Under the pieces are notes generated by a model. It saw only the letters and a list, made by a program, of their open reading frames with translations. It was not told where the DNA came from and ran no database searches. 64,000 nucleotides of DNA from BPGX01 sp037447455 (GTDB lineage: Bacteria; Bacteroidota; Bacteroidia; B-17B0; Aurantibacillaceae). Shown in pieces: positions 35,846 to 45,488 of the stretch (its first letter is position 1; every line of letters begins with the position of its first letter). The DNA is taken from NCBI GenBank assembly GCA_037447455.1, contig JBBIGQ010000009.1, forward strand, positions 1 through 64,000, written 5' to 3'. Position numbers and translations under genes: made by a program.

Positions 35846-36661
35846 TTATTTTTTTGTTATTCGTTTTCTGTTTCTTGGTTTTCTGGTTTCGCTATCATCT
35901 TCTGTTTCTACCAATTCATACTTTGACCTGATAGTATCTTCTTCGTTGGTATCGTATTTTTCAACGACATCTTGTCCTCTTTCTTTCAGTCCTTCTGCAA
36001 TGGCTTCACAAACCGTGGTTAATATGATGTCAATAGAAGTAGCCGCATCGTCATTTGCAGGAATAGGATGGTTTATATCGTTGGGGTTAGCATTGGTATC
36101 TACCATTGCAAATGTAGGAATGTTTAGACGTTTGGCTTCTTTTACAGCCGTGTGTTCCTTTACAATATCAATAATAAAGAGAGCGGATGGTAAGCGGTTC
36201 ATATCCGCAATAGAGCCAAATTGTTTTTGGAGTTTGGCTTTTTCACGTGTTAGTAATAATCGTTCTTTTTTAGATATCTTATCAAACGTTCCATCGGTTT
36301 CCATTTTTTCAATCTGGTACATTCTTTTAATAGAACGGCGAATGGTTGCAAAGTTTGTTAATAGTCCCCCGGGCCATCTTTCAACAACATAAGGCATTTC
36401 AAGAGGTTTTACTTTATTTTCAATAATTTCTTTTGCTTGCTTTTTGGTGGCTACAAATAGGATTTTTTTATTTTGCTTCGCCAAATTTTTAAGAATATTG
36501 TAGGTTTCTTCAAGTTTAGCGAGTGTTTTGTTCAAATCAATGATATGTACCCCGTTTTTTTCTCCATAAATGTAAGGGGCAAAAGCAGGGTTCCATCTTC
36601 TTTTTAAGTGTCCAAAATGAACACCGGCTTCTAGTAATTGTTCAAAGTTAGGCATTGACAT
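35846..36661 (-). CDS. rpsB: Ribosomal protein S2
   Basis: 271 residues. S2 features are LLEAGVHFGHLKRRWNPAFA, IIDLNKTLAKLEETY and RWPGGLLTNFATIRRSI, with PTFAMVDTNANPNDINHPIP in the second half. The carboxyl end has an acidic then basic tail (about 235-271) ending RKRITKK, longer than in enterobacteria. Part of the small subunit. It lies 47 bp after rpsI. Confidence 0.97.
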   Translation of the reverse strand: MSMPNFEQLLEAGVHFGHLKRRWNPAFAPYIYGEKNGVHIIDLNKTLAKLEETYNILKNLAKQNKKILFVATKKQAKEIIENKVKPLEMPYVVERWPGGLLTNFATIRRSIKRMYQIEKMETDGTFDKISKKERLLLTREKAKLQKQFGSIADMNRLPSALFIIDIVKEHTAVKEAKRLNIPTFAMVDTNANPNDINHPIPANDDAATSIDIILTTVCEAIAEGLKERGQDVVEKYDTNEEDTIRSKYELVETEDDSETRKPRNRKRITKK

Positions 36662-36708
36662 AAGTTATTTTAATTTTTATTATTATTAAATTAAATGGAT
36701 AGATATTT

Positions 36709-37101
36709 CTAACGTTTTGTAAATTGAAAGCGTTTGCGGGCTTTTTTGCGTCCGTATTTTTTTCTTTCTACAATACGGGCATCACGTGTAAGCAATTTTT
36801 CATGCTTTAGGGCGGGTTTCAGTTCAGGATTGATTTCAACTAAAGCTTTTACTATTGCCAAGCGCAAGGCCTGTGATTGTCCGGTAACTCCCCCTCCTTT
36901 AATATTAGCGTAAAGATCATACTTAGAAAAATCAAAATTGGTTACCTTGAAGGGTTGTGTTACATAATACTGAAGGGTAGGGGTAGGAAAATATTCTTTG
37001 AAATCTCTGTTATTATTAATAATTATTTTGCCTGAACCCTTTTTAATATAGATCCTCGCAATAGAGGTTTTTCTTTTTCCTGTTGTATTAATCACTTCCA
37101 T
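36709..37101 (-). CDS. rpsI: Ribosomal protein S9
   Basis: 130 residues. The sequence begins with the TGKRKTSIARIYIKKGSGKI segment and ends with the basic GRKKARKRFQFTKR tail that reaches the P-site tRNA. It starts 2 bp after rplM, the usual rplM-rpsI pair. Confidence 0.97.
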   Translation of the reverse strand: MEVINTTGKRKTSIARIYIKKGSGKIIINNNRDFKEYFPTPTLQYYVTQPFKVTNFDFSKYDLYANIKGGGVTGQSQALRLAIVKALVEINPELKPALKHEKLLTRDARIVERKKYGRKKARKRFQFTKR

Positions 37102-37103
37102 AA

Positions 37104-37562
37104 TTATGCTTTAATTGAATTGATGTCTATTGATTTAGGGTTTTGTGCCTGATGCGGATGCTCGTTGCCTGCGTATATGTAAACGTTTGTGTTTAATTTT
37201 CGACCCAAACGGTTTTTGGGGAGCATCCCATGAATGGCTAATTTCAAAATTTCAGTTGGTCTCTTTTTCATCCAGTATTCCGGAGTAGAAAATCTTTGTC
37301 CTCCTGGATAACCTGTATAACGAATGTATTGTTTATCAGTCATTTTCTTTCCGGTAAAGCGTACTTTATCGGTGTTGATTATAATTACATTGCATCCTAC
37401 ATCTACATGTGGTGTAAATGATGGCAAGTGTTTACCTCTCAAAAGATAAGCAACTTTGGAGGCCAACCTACCTACTATTTGGTTGGTTGCATCTACAACT
37501 ACCCATTCTTTTTGAGCAGTAGCTTTATTCAAATACTTGGTTTTGTAGCTTAGTGTATCCAC
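37104..37562 (-). CDS. rplM: Ribosomal protein L13
   Basis: 152 residues. L13 features are WVVVDATNQIVGRLASKVA, VGCNVIIINTDKVRFTGKK and the AIHGMLPKNRLGR loop. An early large-subunit assembly protein. First gene of the ribosomal unit rplM-rpsI-rpsB-tsf-rpsO. Confidence 0.97.
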   Translation of the reverse strand: MDTLSYKTKYLNKATAQKEWVVVDATNQIVGRLASKVAYLLRGKHLPSFTPHVDVGCNVIIINTDKVRFTGKKMTDKQYIRYTGYPGGQRFSTPEYWMKKRPTEILKLAIHGMLPKNRLGRKLNTNVYIYAGNEHPHQAQNPKSIDINSIKA

Positions 37563-37591
37563 GTTTTTAGTGTTTTATTTTTTAGGGGGTG

Positions 37592-37623
37592 CAAATTTAT
37601 AGAATAGATTTTAATTTGTCAAA
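37592..37623 (-). promoter_or_regulatory. Bacteroidota-type promoter for the rplM operon
   Basis: A TTTG -33 box (37623-37620) and a TAAATTTG -7 box (37599-37592) are spaced by 20 bp, a full match to the phylum's consensus. The ATG of rplM lies 29 bases beyond the -7 box. Confidence 0.65.
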
Positions 37624-37711
37624 TTTTTTTGAACTATTTTTTAGTATGAAATTTAAACTATACTTGAACTTTCTATGACGAGAGTGATTTGAGGAATTCG
37701 TAAAAACTGTT

Positions 37712-38077
37712 TTAATATTTTTGTGGATTATTGATATACTCGTCTACTTCCTTTTTTGTTGGGATATTAACAATTTCCTTTACCATGGTTTTAGGAAAAT
37801 GGATATCTTCCAGGTATTTAGTGTACTTTTCAACAGGGTTGTATCCTACATTTTTTGGCAATCCATAAATAACATATCGTTTTTGATGATTGTTTTCAAT
37901 AGTTTTCCAGTTGTTTTCATTACAAAATTTAAAGAATAATCCACCAAAATGAGGACAATCTAATACAGCATTATTAACCCGCATGACAACATACTGCAAT
38001 GTATCTTCATTGTTTTGCGCCTTCATGATAACATTGCTTGTAATCAGTATTCCTAATATCACAATAGATTTTTTCAT
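37712..38077 (-). CDS. Small secreted protein of unknown function
   Basis: 121 residues. A signal peptide (about 1-20, SIVILGILITSNVIMKAQ) is followed by a soluble alpha/beta part with LQYVVMRVNNAVLDCPHFGG and RYVIYGLPKNVGYNPVEKYT. The DCPH segment after a strand faintly recalls heavy-metal-associated folds, but the second cysteine of CxxC is missing, so no function is claimed. It starts 17 bp after the SprB-repeat protein and is probably co-transcribed with the two adhesin genes. Confidence 0.75.
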   Translation of the reverse strand: MKKSIVILGILITSNVIMKAQNNEDTLQYVVMRVNNAVLDCPHFGGLFFKFCNENNWKTIENNHQKRYVIYGLPKNVGYNPVEKYTKYLEDIHFPKTMVKEIVNIPTKKEVDEYINNPQKY

Positions 38078-38094
38078 AAATATAAATTAAGGGT

Positions 38095-41000
38095 TTATTG
38101 ATTGGTTAGGACGCTGATATGTCCTTTGTAAAAATGCTTATATCCTTTAATATCATACAACACGATGATATACGCATAAATTCCTTGTTGAACTTTTTTT
38201 CCTTTAAATGTACCATCCCATCCCGCATCAAAGTTGGTTGATACAAATATCTTTTCACCCCATCTATCAAAAATTTCCATTTTATAATTTTCACTTTGTA
38301 TCCCTACTCCTTGTGGCTTAAACACATCATTAATTCCATCATCGTTGGGTGTAAAAGCATTGGGTATATATATGGCCACATCTGGTCTAATAGTTAACAC
38401 TTGTTGAGTACTATCCATACACCCAAATGCATTTGTAACAACTAATGTAACAGTATAAGTATTCGGTACTGTATACAAGTGTTTAGGATTCATCAAACTA
38501 CTTGTATTATTACTGCTTGTAGAATCACCAAAACTCCAAAAATAAGTTGTCCCTCCAAAAGAGGTATTGACAAATTCAACCAATCCATTTAACTCGCTTG
38601 TGATAGGTGGGTTCGGATAGAACGAGGCAATTGGTACAGAATAGGTGGTGATCATTTTAGGAACCAGTGTGTCTCTTTCACAACCCAAAAATGTCTTGAT
38701 TTTTAAATATACATCAAAGGTATCTACTATTCCATATATAACTTCCGCAGGATTGGTTACTCCTGTTTCACCATTTCCAAAATCCCAGTAATAATTATCA
38801 AAACTACTTCCATTAGTCGCACCAAATTGCACTTTTAATGGTACACAACCATTCGTAAGATTAGATGTAAAAGTCAATACTGGTAAAGGGTTCACATTGA
38901 TTGTAAAGATACCCACCCCATCAGGGTTCGTACATCCATCCGAAACATTGAGTGTAAACGTCATTGGATTTTGTGTATAATCTGCAATTACTTGTAAAGT
39001 ATTTGTATTAGCACCTGTATTCCAGGAAAAAATATAAGGTCCTCCATTTCCGCCAAAAACATTCATTCCAATAATTGTGGTATCCTTATCACAAATATTC
39101 ACCGAAGAACTCACCACTGTTATCGGTGGTAATACTGTAATTTTAATGGTCTTTATTTCAGATGTACAATTGTTATTATCTGTAACATAAACATTGTAAA
39201 AATTAGTAGATAATGGAGAAACGTTTTGTGGCCCTGCACCACTAAATCCATTACTCCATACGAAAGAGTAAGGGGGGGTCCCTCCACTTGCATTGGCAGA
39301 AATATTGATAGATGTCCCATAACAAATAGTAGCATCAGGCGAGGTAACTAATGTAATAGAAGTCGGTTGATTAATCATAAGAGTAGTGCTAATAGGACAA
39401 TTGTTGGCATCTACAACACTCACGGTATATTGTCCACCCGGCAAATTGGTAGCTACAGAATTTGTTCCACCAATTGGTAACCATTGATATTGATATCCCC
39501 CAACTCCACCACCTACTGTAACAGTACCACTTCCAGTTGGTATTCCATAACAAGTAGAACTAAAAGATGTGGCTGTGATAGTCAAAGGTGGTGGTTCTAT
39601 AATAGAAATTGTATCGGCTATGAAGCAATTATTTAAATCCCGCACAACCAGTGTATAATTTCCAATTGGTAAATTAGATACATAAGAATTATTTACACTA
39701 ACTGGAAACCAAGTATAAGAGTATGCCCCATTTCCTCCGGAAGCTGTTCCATTAACCCAGCCATCACCACCACCGTTACAACTCACACTACCGGAAGATA
39801 CAGTTAAGGACAATGGTGTTGGTTCATTTATTTGAACGGTAGTTGAAGCAACACAGTTATTAGCATCAATGACTTCCACCGTATAGATATTGGGAGCTAA
39901 GTTAGTAACCGTCGGAGAAGTCATTCCACCGGGTGTCCACGAATAATTCAAGGTACCTGTTCCACCATAGCCATTTACAACTACACTTCCATCGTTTGCA
40001 CCAAAGCAGGTGATAGAGTGCGTTTGTAAAATTGTTAATCCAGGCGGTGAGATAGGTTGTGGAATATTCACGGTCGTAAACGTACTACCGCAAACTCCCG
40101 CATCATTCACCGTAACAGTATATGGCCCCATTGGAACACCGCTTAACACGCTATTAGTTTGTGCAGAAGGAGACCAAAAATAAGTATACGGCGGCATTCC
40201 ACCAGATATATTAACCGTTGCACTACCATTTGTTCCCCCATAACAACTGACACTATTTGTAGCAGCCGTGATGGTAAATTGTGGCCAAACCTGAACCGTT
40301 TGTGAAGTGGCCAGTACAGTGGTACCGCAAGTTGTTTGCATAGATAAAGTATAGGTGCCGGGGGTTGAATAGACAATAGATGTATCATTTTTACTTGGAT
40401 TGATAGGAGACCCATTAATGAACCATTCCAAACAGGCATCGTTGGCAGCAGTGGTATTGGTGATTTTTAAAGTGTCGTTGACACATAAATTTTGTTTGTT
40501 AACTGTAAAAGTTGGAGCAATGGCATTACAGGTAGCACAAATAAAATTGTCAGTTGGAGATATATTATTTACAGTAGGTATTCGCTGATAAGGTGAAATG
40601 GTATGAAATTGCCAATAAGTAGGAGATACACTATTAGAAATTATACTTGCAGTTATATCTTTAAATGACGGAACAAATGAAGTAGTATTAGCACACCCCG
40701 GAACTTGTCCTAAACTATCTGCCACAACAATAAAAGGGTCAAAATCACCACCTATCTCGGTGTTTCCTACACATAGAACTCTTCTACCCGAATAGTTAAA
40801 AATCCCAATAAAAGAATCAGTACCTGCAAATCCATAAACATTTGCTTTAATTGGATTACCCAATGGATTTAAGACCAAGACATACGCTTCTCTTCCGCCA
40901 AATGCCGAATAACCATAAGTAAAACCGCCTATTAAAATGTTACCATTAGGGTGTACTATGACACCTTGAGATTGCGCATCCCATCCGCCTAAACCATAAG

Positions 41001-41895
41001 TTTTTGCCCATTGTAAATTACCATTCATATCTATTTTAAGAAGAAGAGCATTTTTTGTATTAGGTCCTGCTAACAAAGGATTGCCTGCATTAGCAGTTAA
41101 TCTGGAGGCAATTAATACCCCCCCATCTGAGGTAGGTATACATTGATGAAAAGAATCATTTTCATATCCTTCTTTTTGGTTAGTACCAAAGGTTTTTATC
41201 CATAATACATTCCCATTTAAATCGGTTTTTACTAGTACGATATCAAAACTACCTGCTCCAAATGACTCAGTGTTACCCATTACGTAAATGTAAGTGCCAT
41301 TTGTAGTAATAGAATTAAACATATCATAACCGGGACCTGCTAACTTTTTAGTGTAAAGATATGCTCCTGCAGAAGTGTAAAAACTTATACACGCATCGTT
41401 GGGCTCACCATACCACATAGAAGTTCCACCGGCCGCTACGATATTTGTATTCGGCAATTCGGTGATGGATTGTGCCCATTCTGTGTTGGTTGCTAGTGGT
41501 ATATTTCTCCATAAATCATGCCAGATGAGATTGCCATTGTTACCATCAACTTTCATCACCAACCAATCGAAACCACTGCTTGTTATATTGGCGGCGCCGC
41601 CTATTATTAAATTTCCATCACTCGTTTCTTTAATAGATACGCCACCTGTGGGATGTCCAAAATCGTAGGTTTTATACCATTGCAATGCTCCGCATTTATT
41701 GATTTTTGCTACATAGACGTTACAATGCCCTGCTTCATGCTGACCTGTAATTACAAGACCGCCATCACTTGTAATATTACACCCCAAGCCACCATTCATT
41801 CCGGGGAAAGAATATTTTTTTACAAACTTAATATTTTGGGCATAATATGCAAATGACAATAATAATAAAATTAAAATGAAGCATTTATTTTTCAT
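38095..41895 (-). CDS. SprB-repeat/PKD T9SS cargo protein with propeller-like head
   Basis: 1266 residues. A signal peptide (about 1-19) precedes a propeller-like head (about 25-400) built of repeats such as ETSDGGLVITG, HPNGNILIGGF and WYKTYDFG. Then come an Ig-like domain (about 465-540), four SprB repeats and a related fifth (about 545-930, each with a SCYGGTNGSA-like start and a TVTVNDAG-like end), and two PKD domains (about 1030-1180, YYWDFGNGETG). The type B (gliding-motility-associated) sorting domain has FTPNDDGINDVFKP and DRWGEKIF. It should be secreted by the T9SS to the surface, as an adhesin or gliding protein by analogy with SprB. It starts 12 bp after the next adhesin's stop. 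It contains two 7-base G/C runs. Confidence 0.88.
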   Translation of the reverse strand: MKNKCFILILLLLSFAYYAQNIKFVKKYSFPGMNGGLGCNITSDGGLVITGQHEAGHCNVYVAKINKCGALQWYKTYDFGHPTGGVSIKETSDGNLIIGGAANITSSGFDWLVMKVDGNNGNLIWHDLWRNIPLATNTEWAQSITELPNTNIVAAGGTSMWYGEPNDACISFYTSAGAYLYTKKLAGPGYDMFNSITTNGTYIYVMGNTESFGAGSFDIVLVKTDLNGNVLWIKTFGTNQKEGYENDSFHQCIPTSDGGVLIASRLTANAGNPLLAGPNTKNALLLKIDMNGNLQWAKTYGLGGWDAQSQGVIVHPNGNILIGGFTYGYSAFGGREAYVLVLNPLGNPIKANVYGFAGTDSFIGIFNYSGRRVLCVGNTEIGGDFDPFIVVADSLGQVPGCANTTSFVPSFKDITASIISNSVSPTYWQFHTISPYQRIPTVNNISPTDNFICATCNAIAPTFTVNKQNLCVNDTLKITNTTAANDACLEWFINGSPINPSKNDTSIVYSTPGTYTLSMQTTCGTTVLATSQTVQVWPQFTITAATNSVSCYGGTNGSATVNISGGMPPYTYFWSPSAQTNSVLSGVPMGPYTVTVNDAGVCGSTFTTVNIPQPISPPGLTILQTHSITCFGANDGSVVVNGYGGTGTLNYSWTPGGMTSPTVTNLAPNIYTVEVIDANNCVASTTVQINEPTPLSLTVSSGSVSCNGGGDGWVNGTASGGNGAYSYTWFPVSVNNSYVSNLPIGNYTLVVRDLNNCFIADTISIIEPPPLTITATSFSSTCYGIPTGSGTVTVGGGVGGYQYQWLPIGGTNSVATNLPGGQYTVSVVDANNCPISTTLMINQPTSITLVTSPDATICYGTSINISANASGGTPPYSFVWSNGFSGAGPQNVSPLSTNFYNVYVTDNNNCTSEIKTIKITVLPPITVVSSSVNICDKDTTIIGMNVFGGNGGPYIFSWNTGANTNTLQVIADYTQNPMTFTLNVSDGCTNPDGVGIFTINVNPLPVLTFTSNLTNGCVPLKVQFGATNGSSFDNYYWDFGNGETGVTNPAEVIYGIVDTFDVYLKIKTFLGCERDTLVPKMITTYSVPIASFYPNPPITSELNGLVEFVNTSFGGTTYFWSFGDSTSSNNTSSLMNPKHLYTVPNTYTVTLVVTNAFGCMDSTQQVLTIRPDVAIYIPNAFTPNDDGINDVFKPQGVGIQSENYKMEIFDRWGEKIFVSTNFDAGWDGTFKGKKVQQGIYAYIIVLYDIKGYKHFYKGHISVLTNQ

Positions 41896-41907
41896 AATCT
41901 TTTCTTT

Positions 41908-44900
41908 TTAGTATTCAGGTGCTTTAGTTTTATTAAATAAAAATATTTTTCCTTTAAAAGTTCTGATATCATTTTTTTTCATTGAAAATTCTGGTTTTAA
42001 TTGAATGTAATAAACATACTCTCCATCCTGACAGATTTTTCCATTATACATACCATTCCATCCTTCGTGAATATCTTCTGTTTCAAAAATTTTCATGCCC
42101 CATCGGTTAAAAATTCTCATTAAAAAATCTTTCTCAGAAATGCCAATACCTTTAACATTGAAGCCATCGTTCAACCCATCTCCATCCGGCGTAAACACAT
42201 TGGGAATATACACTGTAAAATTATACTTTACCTCCACAGTTTTATATATGCTATCTCTACAATCAAATTCATTCATCGCAAAAAGACCTACTTTATAAAT
42301 TCCTGCATTTTCATAATAATGTGTGGGATGAATTTCATTACTTATATTTGAATTAGAAGCAGGGTCTCCAAAATTCCATTGAAAAAATGTGCTGTTTACT
42401 GATAAATTATTGAATGTAACAATAGGTTCTAAATTATCAACTACCGAAGGGTTAGGTTGAAAATCGGCAACTGGTGTTGGAAATACGGTAACATCTTTTA
42501 CTCCCATTGTATCGTTTTCACAACCGTATTGATCAATTATGTGTAATGTGGTTGAATACACACCCGCTGTATAGGTGATAGATACATTGGCTGAAGTACT
42601 CGTTTGTCCATTGTCAAAGTACCATGTATACAAATCATTTGTACCATACGAAACGGCTGTATAATTAATCTTCAACGGCTCACAGCCAGAATTGATGTCA
42701 GTCGTGTAATGCACTTTTGGCAAAGGATGGATACTTAAAGTTACAATGATATTAGCATCTGGCACTGTACATCCATCGGAAACAGTAACAGTATAGGATT
42801 GCAAATTATTACTGCTGTAATCAGCCGCTACAGCCATTGTTGGTGCATAAACACCATTGTGCCAATCATAGGCATAAGGACCACCATTACCTACTCCTGT
42901 TAGAGTAAAACTTAAAATAGCTGTATCTTTATCACATACGGTCACTGTCGAGTTATTCCCACTTAAAGGTGGGGTTACATAGATACTAATGCTTTGCTGC
43001 TGTGAATAACAATTGTTGTTATCTTTTGCAATCACTGTATAAATTGTTGTAGAAGTAGGTGAAACGTTGTGCGGTCCTGTTCCGGATAAACCTGCTGCTG
43101 ACCATGTGTATGAAAAAGGCGGATTACCACCATTTGCAAAGGCATAAATATTGGTAGATTGTCCAAAACAAATTGTTTGTGATGGCGAAACATTCAGTAA
43201 AACAGGTGGTGGCTCTGTAACCTGTATTGTCAATGTTTTGGAACAGTTATTAGCATCTAATACTGATAATGTATAAATACCTGCACTGGCATTATTGATA
43301 AATAAATTAGTAGAATTATTGATGGGTAACCACGTGTAAGAAAGAGGGGCTGTGCCTCCACTCAAAGTAGCACTCATCACTCCATCGCTTAATCCCCAAC
43401 AACTCACCGGCGTATATTGTGCAGATGTAATGATGGGTGGCGGTTGGTTAATAGTTAATGTTTGTGTAGAAATACAATTATTAGCGTCTTTGATAGTAAC
43501 CACATAATTCCCCGCGTACAAATTAGAAGCGATAGATCCCGTTTGTGCAGAAGGCGTCCAGGTATAATTATGCGGGGATGTCCCACCAGAGGAGGTGATA
43601 GTCGCAGAACCGGTAGGGATATTATTACACTTCAAATCTGTCACAGAAATAGTAGAAGTGATTGGCAGGGGTTGAGTAATCGTTACCGAGCCAAAGGCAA
43701 TACAATTATTAGCATCTGTTATTCTTACAGTATAAGTACCAGGCGTGCGGTTATTTATCTGACTAGCAGTAGAACCATTATCCCAAAGATAAAAATAGGG
43801 AGAGGTTCCAATAGTGGGGGTTGCTTGTGCTGCTCCATCTGCAAATCCATAACAAGAAATATTGGTATAAGTGATGAGAGAAGTTGGATTAGGATTTACC
43901 ACAACATGAACAGTATCTTTTCTTACACAACCGTTGGCCGCTTTTGCAAAATAATAATATGTCCCTGTATCATTCAAAGTAACATTTGTTAAAGTAACGG
44001 ATGGAGAATTAGATGAAAAGGCATTTGGTCCAGTCCAGGTATAGGAAATTGCACTGCCGCCCGACATGGTAATAGTATTACCTTCACACTGAGGAGAGTT
44101 TGAAACGGCTTTGGGTGGTAATGAATTTATCGAAATGTACCTTATGGCTGTATCCATACAACCATCAGTTGATTGAACTAACAAAGTATAATACCCTTGA
44201 TGATCAGAAGACGTGTTGGGGATAATAGGATTAGAAATGTTGGAGGTAAAACTATTGGGGCCCGTCCAGAAGTATGAAACTCCACCGTTTCCTTGTAATT
44301 TTAAGGTATCTTTTTCACAAACAGGATTATTAAAATTTATCAATGCATTGGGAGGTGAATTAGTATTCATTTTAATTAAAACAACATACCCACTTCCGCC
44401 GTTACCAGAAGGATTACCACCTCTTGCACATCCAATTGGCAAATCAGGGTCTGAAGCATTTGCAGGGGTTTGATAATTACCACCTGAAAGTGTAGCGGCA
44501 GCGGTAAAACTGCTGACAACAGGATAAACCGTTGCGGTTATAGCAAATCCATTTCCACTTCCGCCGCCACTTGCTCCACAATCGTTCGCAGCATTGCACG
44601 ACGAGCCGTTAGGTGGTATGGTCCCGGCGGTTCCACCATTCGTGAAGCCACCGCCACCGCCACCCGCACCACCACCATCACCGGTATGAGATGCTCCATT
44701 AGCCCCGTAGTTGGTTATATTTCCACCGTATATTCCAGCTACTCCGACACACGATGTACTTCCTCCGTTATTACCACCACCTCCACCATAACCGCCTGAT
44801 GATGTACACCCGCCTCCGCCACCACCTCCGCCGCCCGGTGCTACTACAATTACATTTGTTCCTACCAACACAGCAGTTGATCCACCTCCGCCGCCACCAG

Positions 44901-45303
44901 CTCCTGAACCGCCAGATGGACCGGCGTTTCCTCCATTCCCACCCAATCCAAAGCCATATCCTCCTGAACCACCAGGCGCAGAACCGCCACTGCCTCCCGC
45001 AATACCACCGCAGCCACAGAATATGGTGATAGTTTCTCCGGGAGTTACATAAAGTGTTGCTTCAGCATACCCACCACCACCACCAATACCACCGACATAA
45101 CCATCGTTTCCTCCTCCTCCGCCGCCGGCACCCCAGGCCTTAATTTTTAATAAACAAACATCATTAGGAACTATGTATGTATAGCCCATACCTGTGCATG
45201 AAAACGTTTGCAAAACAGTTTGAGCATTCGTATTTAATAAATTTAAAAATAAAATTGTTAAAAAAAGAATAATATTTTTTTGAATAAACTGTGCTTTCTT
45301 CAT
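41908..45303 (-). CDS. SprB-repeat/PKD T9SS cargo protein with glycine-rich head
   Basis: ATG at 45303 (MKKAQFIQKN) is chosen because the promoter's expected transcription start, near 45315, lies upstream of it but downstream of the earlier ATG at 45324. The 1131-residue product has a signal peptide, a very glycine-rich head (about 40-300, long GGGGG runs with interspersed Ser and Asn), and two Ig-like domains (about 320-470, each starting near SPQCEGN- or NPVCEKD-like segments). Three SprB repeats and a related fourth (about 475-790), two PKD domains, and a type B sorting domain (FTPDGDGLNDGF, FNRWGMKIFE) follow. From about the last SprB-like repeat onward it parallels the downstream protein closely, so the two are tandem paralogues. 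Predicted T9SS surface protein; ligand unknown. Confidence 0.86.
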   Translation of the reverse strand: MKKAQFIQKNIILFLTILFLNLLNTNAQTVLQTFSCTGMGYTYIVPNDVCLLKIKAWGAGGGGGGNDGYVGGIGGGGGYAEATLYVTPGETITIFCGCGGIAGGSGGSAPGGSGGYGFGLGGNGGNAGPSGGSGAGGGGGGSTAVLVGTNVIVVAPGGGGGGGGGCTSSGGYGGGGGNNGGSTSCVGVAGIYGGNITNYGANGASHTGDGGGAGGGGGGFTNGGTAGTIPPNGSSCNAANDCGASGGGSGNGFAITATVYPVVSSFTAAATLSGGNYQTPANASDPDLPIGCARGGNPSGNGGSGYVVLIKMNTNSPPNALINFNNPVCEKDTLKLQGNGGVSYFWTGPNSFTSNISNPIIPNTSSDHQGYYTLLVQSTDGCMDTAIRYISINSLPPKAVSNSPQCEGNTITMSGGSAISYTWTGPNAFSSNSPSVTLTNVTLNDTGTYYYFAKAANGCVRKDTVHVVVNPNPTSLITYTNISCYGFADGAAQATPTIGTSPYFYLWDNGSTASQINNRTPGTYTVRITDANNCIAFGSVTITQPLPITSTISVTDLKCNNIPTGSATITSSGGTSPHNYTWTPSAQTGSIASNLYAGNYVVTIKDANNCISTQTLTINQPPPIITSAQYTPVSCWGLSDGVMSATLSGGTAPLSYTWLPINNSTNLFINNASAGIYTLSVLDANNCSKTLTIQVTEPPPVLLNVSPSQTICFGQSTNIYAFANGGNPPFSYTWSAAGLSGTGPHNVSPTSTTIYTVIAKDNNNCYSQQQSISIYVTPPLSGNNSTVTVCDKDTAILSFTLTGVGNGGPYAYDWHNGVYAPTMAVAADYSSNNLQSYTVTVSDGCTVPDANIIVTLSIHPLPKVHYTTDINSGCEPLKINYTAVSYGTNDLYTWYFDNGQTSTSANVSITYTAGVYSTTLHIIDQYGCENDTMGVKDVTVFPTPVADFQPNPSVVDNLEPIVTFNNLSVNSTFFQWNFGDPASNSNISNEIHPTHYYENAGIYKVGLFAMNEFDCRDSIYKTVEVKYNFTVYIPNVFTPDGDGLNDGFNVKGIGISEKDFLMRIFNRWGMKIFETEDIHEGWNGMYNGKICQDGEYVYYIQLKPEFSMKKNDIRTFKGKIFLFNKTKAPEY

Positions 45304-45321
45304 AAGTAGAATTAGTGCTTG

Positions 45322-45354
45322 CAAATATAAATAAAATAAAATGTATTTTTCAAA
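45322..45354 (-). promoter_or_regulatory. Bacteroidota-type promoter for the adhesin operon
   Basis: A TTTG -33 box (45354-45351) and a TATATTTG -7 box (45329-45322) are 21 bp apart. The -7 box ends 18 bases before the ATG at 45303. The 134 bp divergent region to the TPR gene also holds that gene's -7 box. Confidence 0.6.
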
Positions 45355-45488
45355 TATTTCAATAAATCATTGTATCTATTCGCTCATTAAATAGCATTAT
45401 TCACACAATCAAATGTTAAGAAGTACGATATTATTACTTTTAATAAAGCTAAAAAATAATGTACATTTGTGCTGATAAAATTTATAGT

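Noticed and set aside
35946..36392. A 148-codon plus-strand frame
   Set aside because: It lies entirely antisense to rpsB, a certain gene.
37770..38000. Heavy-metal-binding (CxxC) domain in the 121-residue secreted protein
   Set aside because: Only one cysteine of the motif is present and the surrounding strands do not clearly match, so no metal role is claimed.
39360..40250. Regularly spaced similar segments that could look like an array
   Set aside because: They are codon-level traces of SprB protein repeats of about 80 residues, not identical direct repeats with spacers, so not CRISPR.
43462..43992. A plus-strand open frame of 176 codons inside the second adhesin gene
   Set aside because: It is antisense to SprB repeats, rich in Arg, Ser, Ile and Cys with no domain, and owes its openness to the repeat composition of the other strand.
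44754..45029. A plus-strand frame rich in His, Leu and Arg
   Set aside because: It is the complement of the glycine-rich head (GGN codons read on the other strand); no start context or protein-like features.
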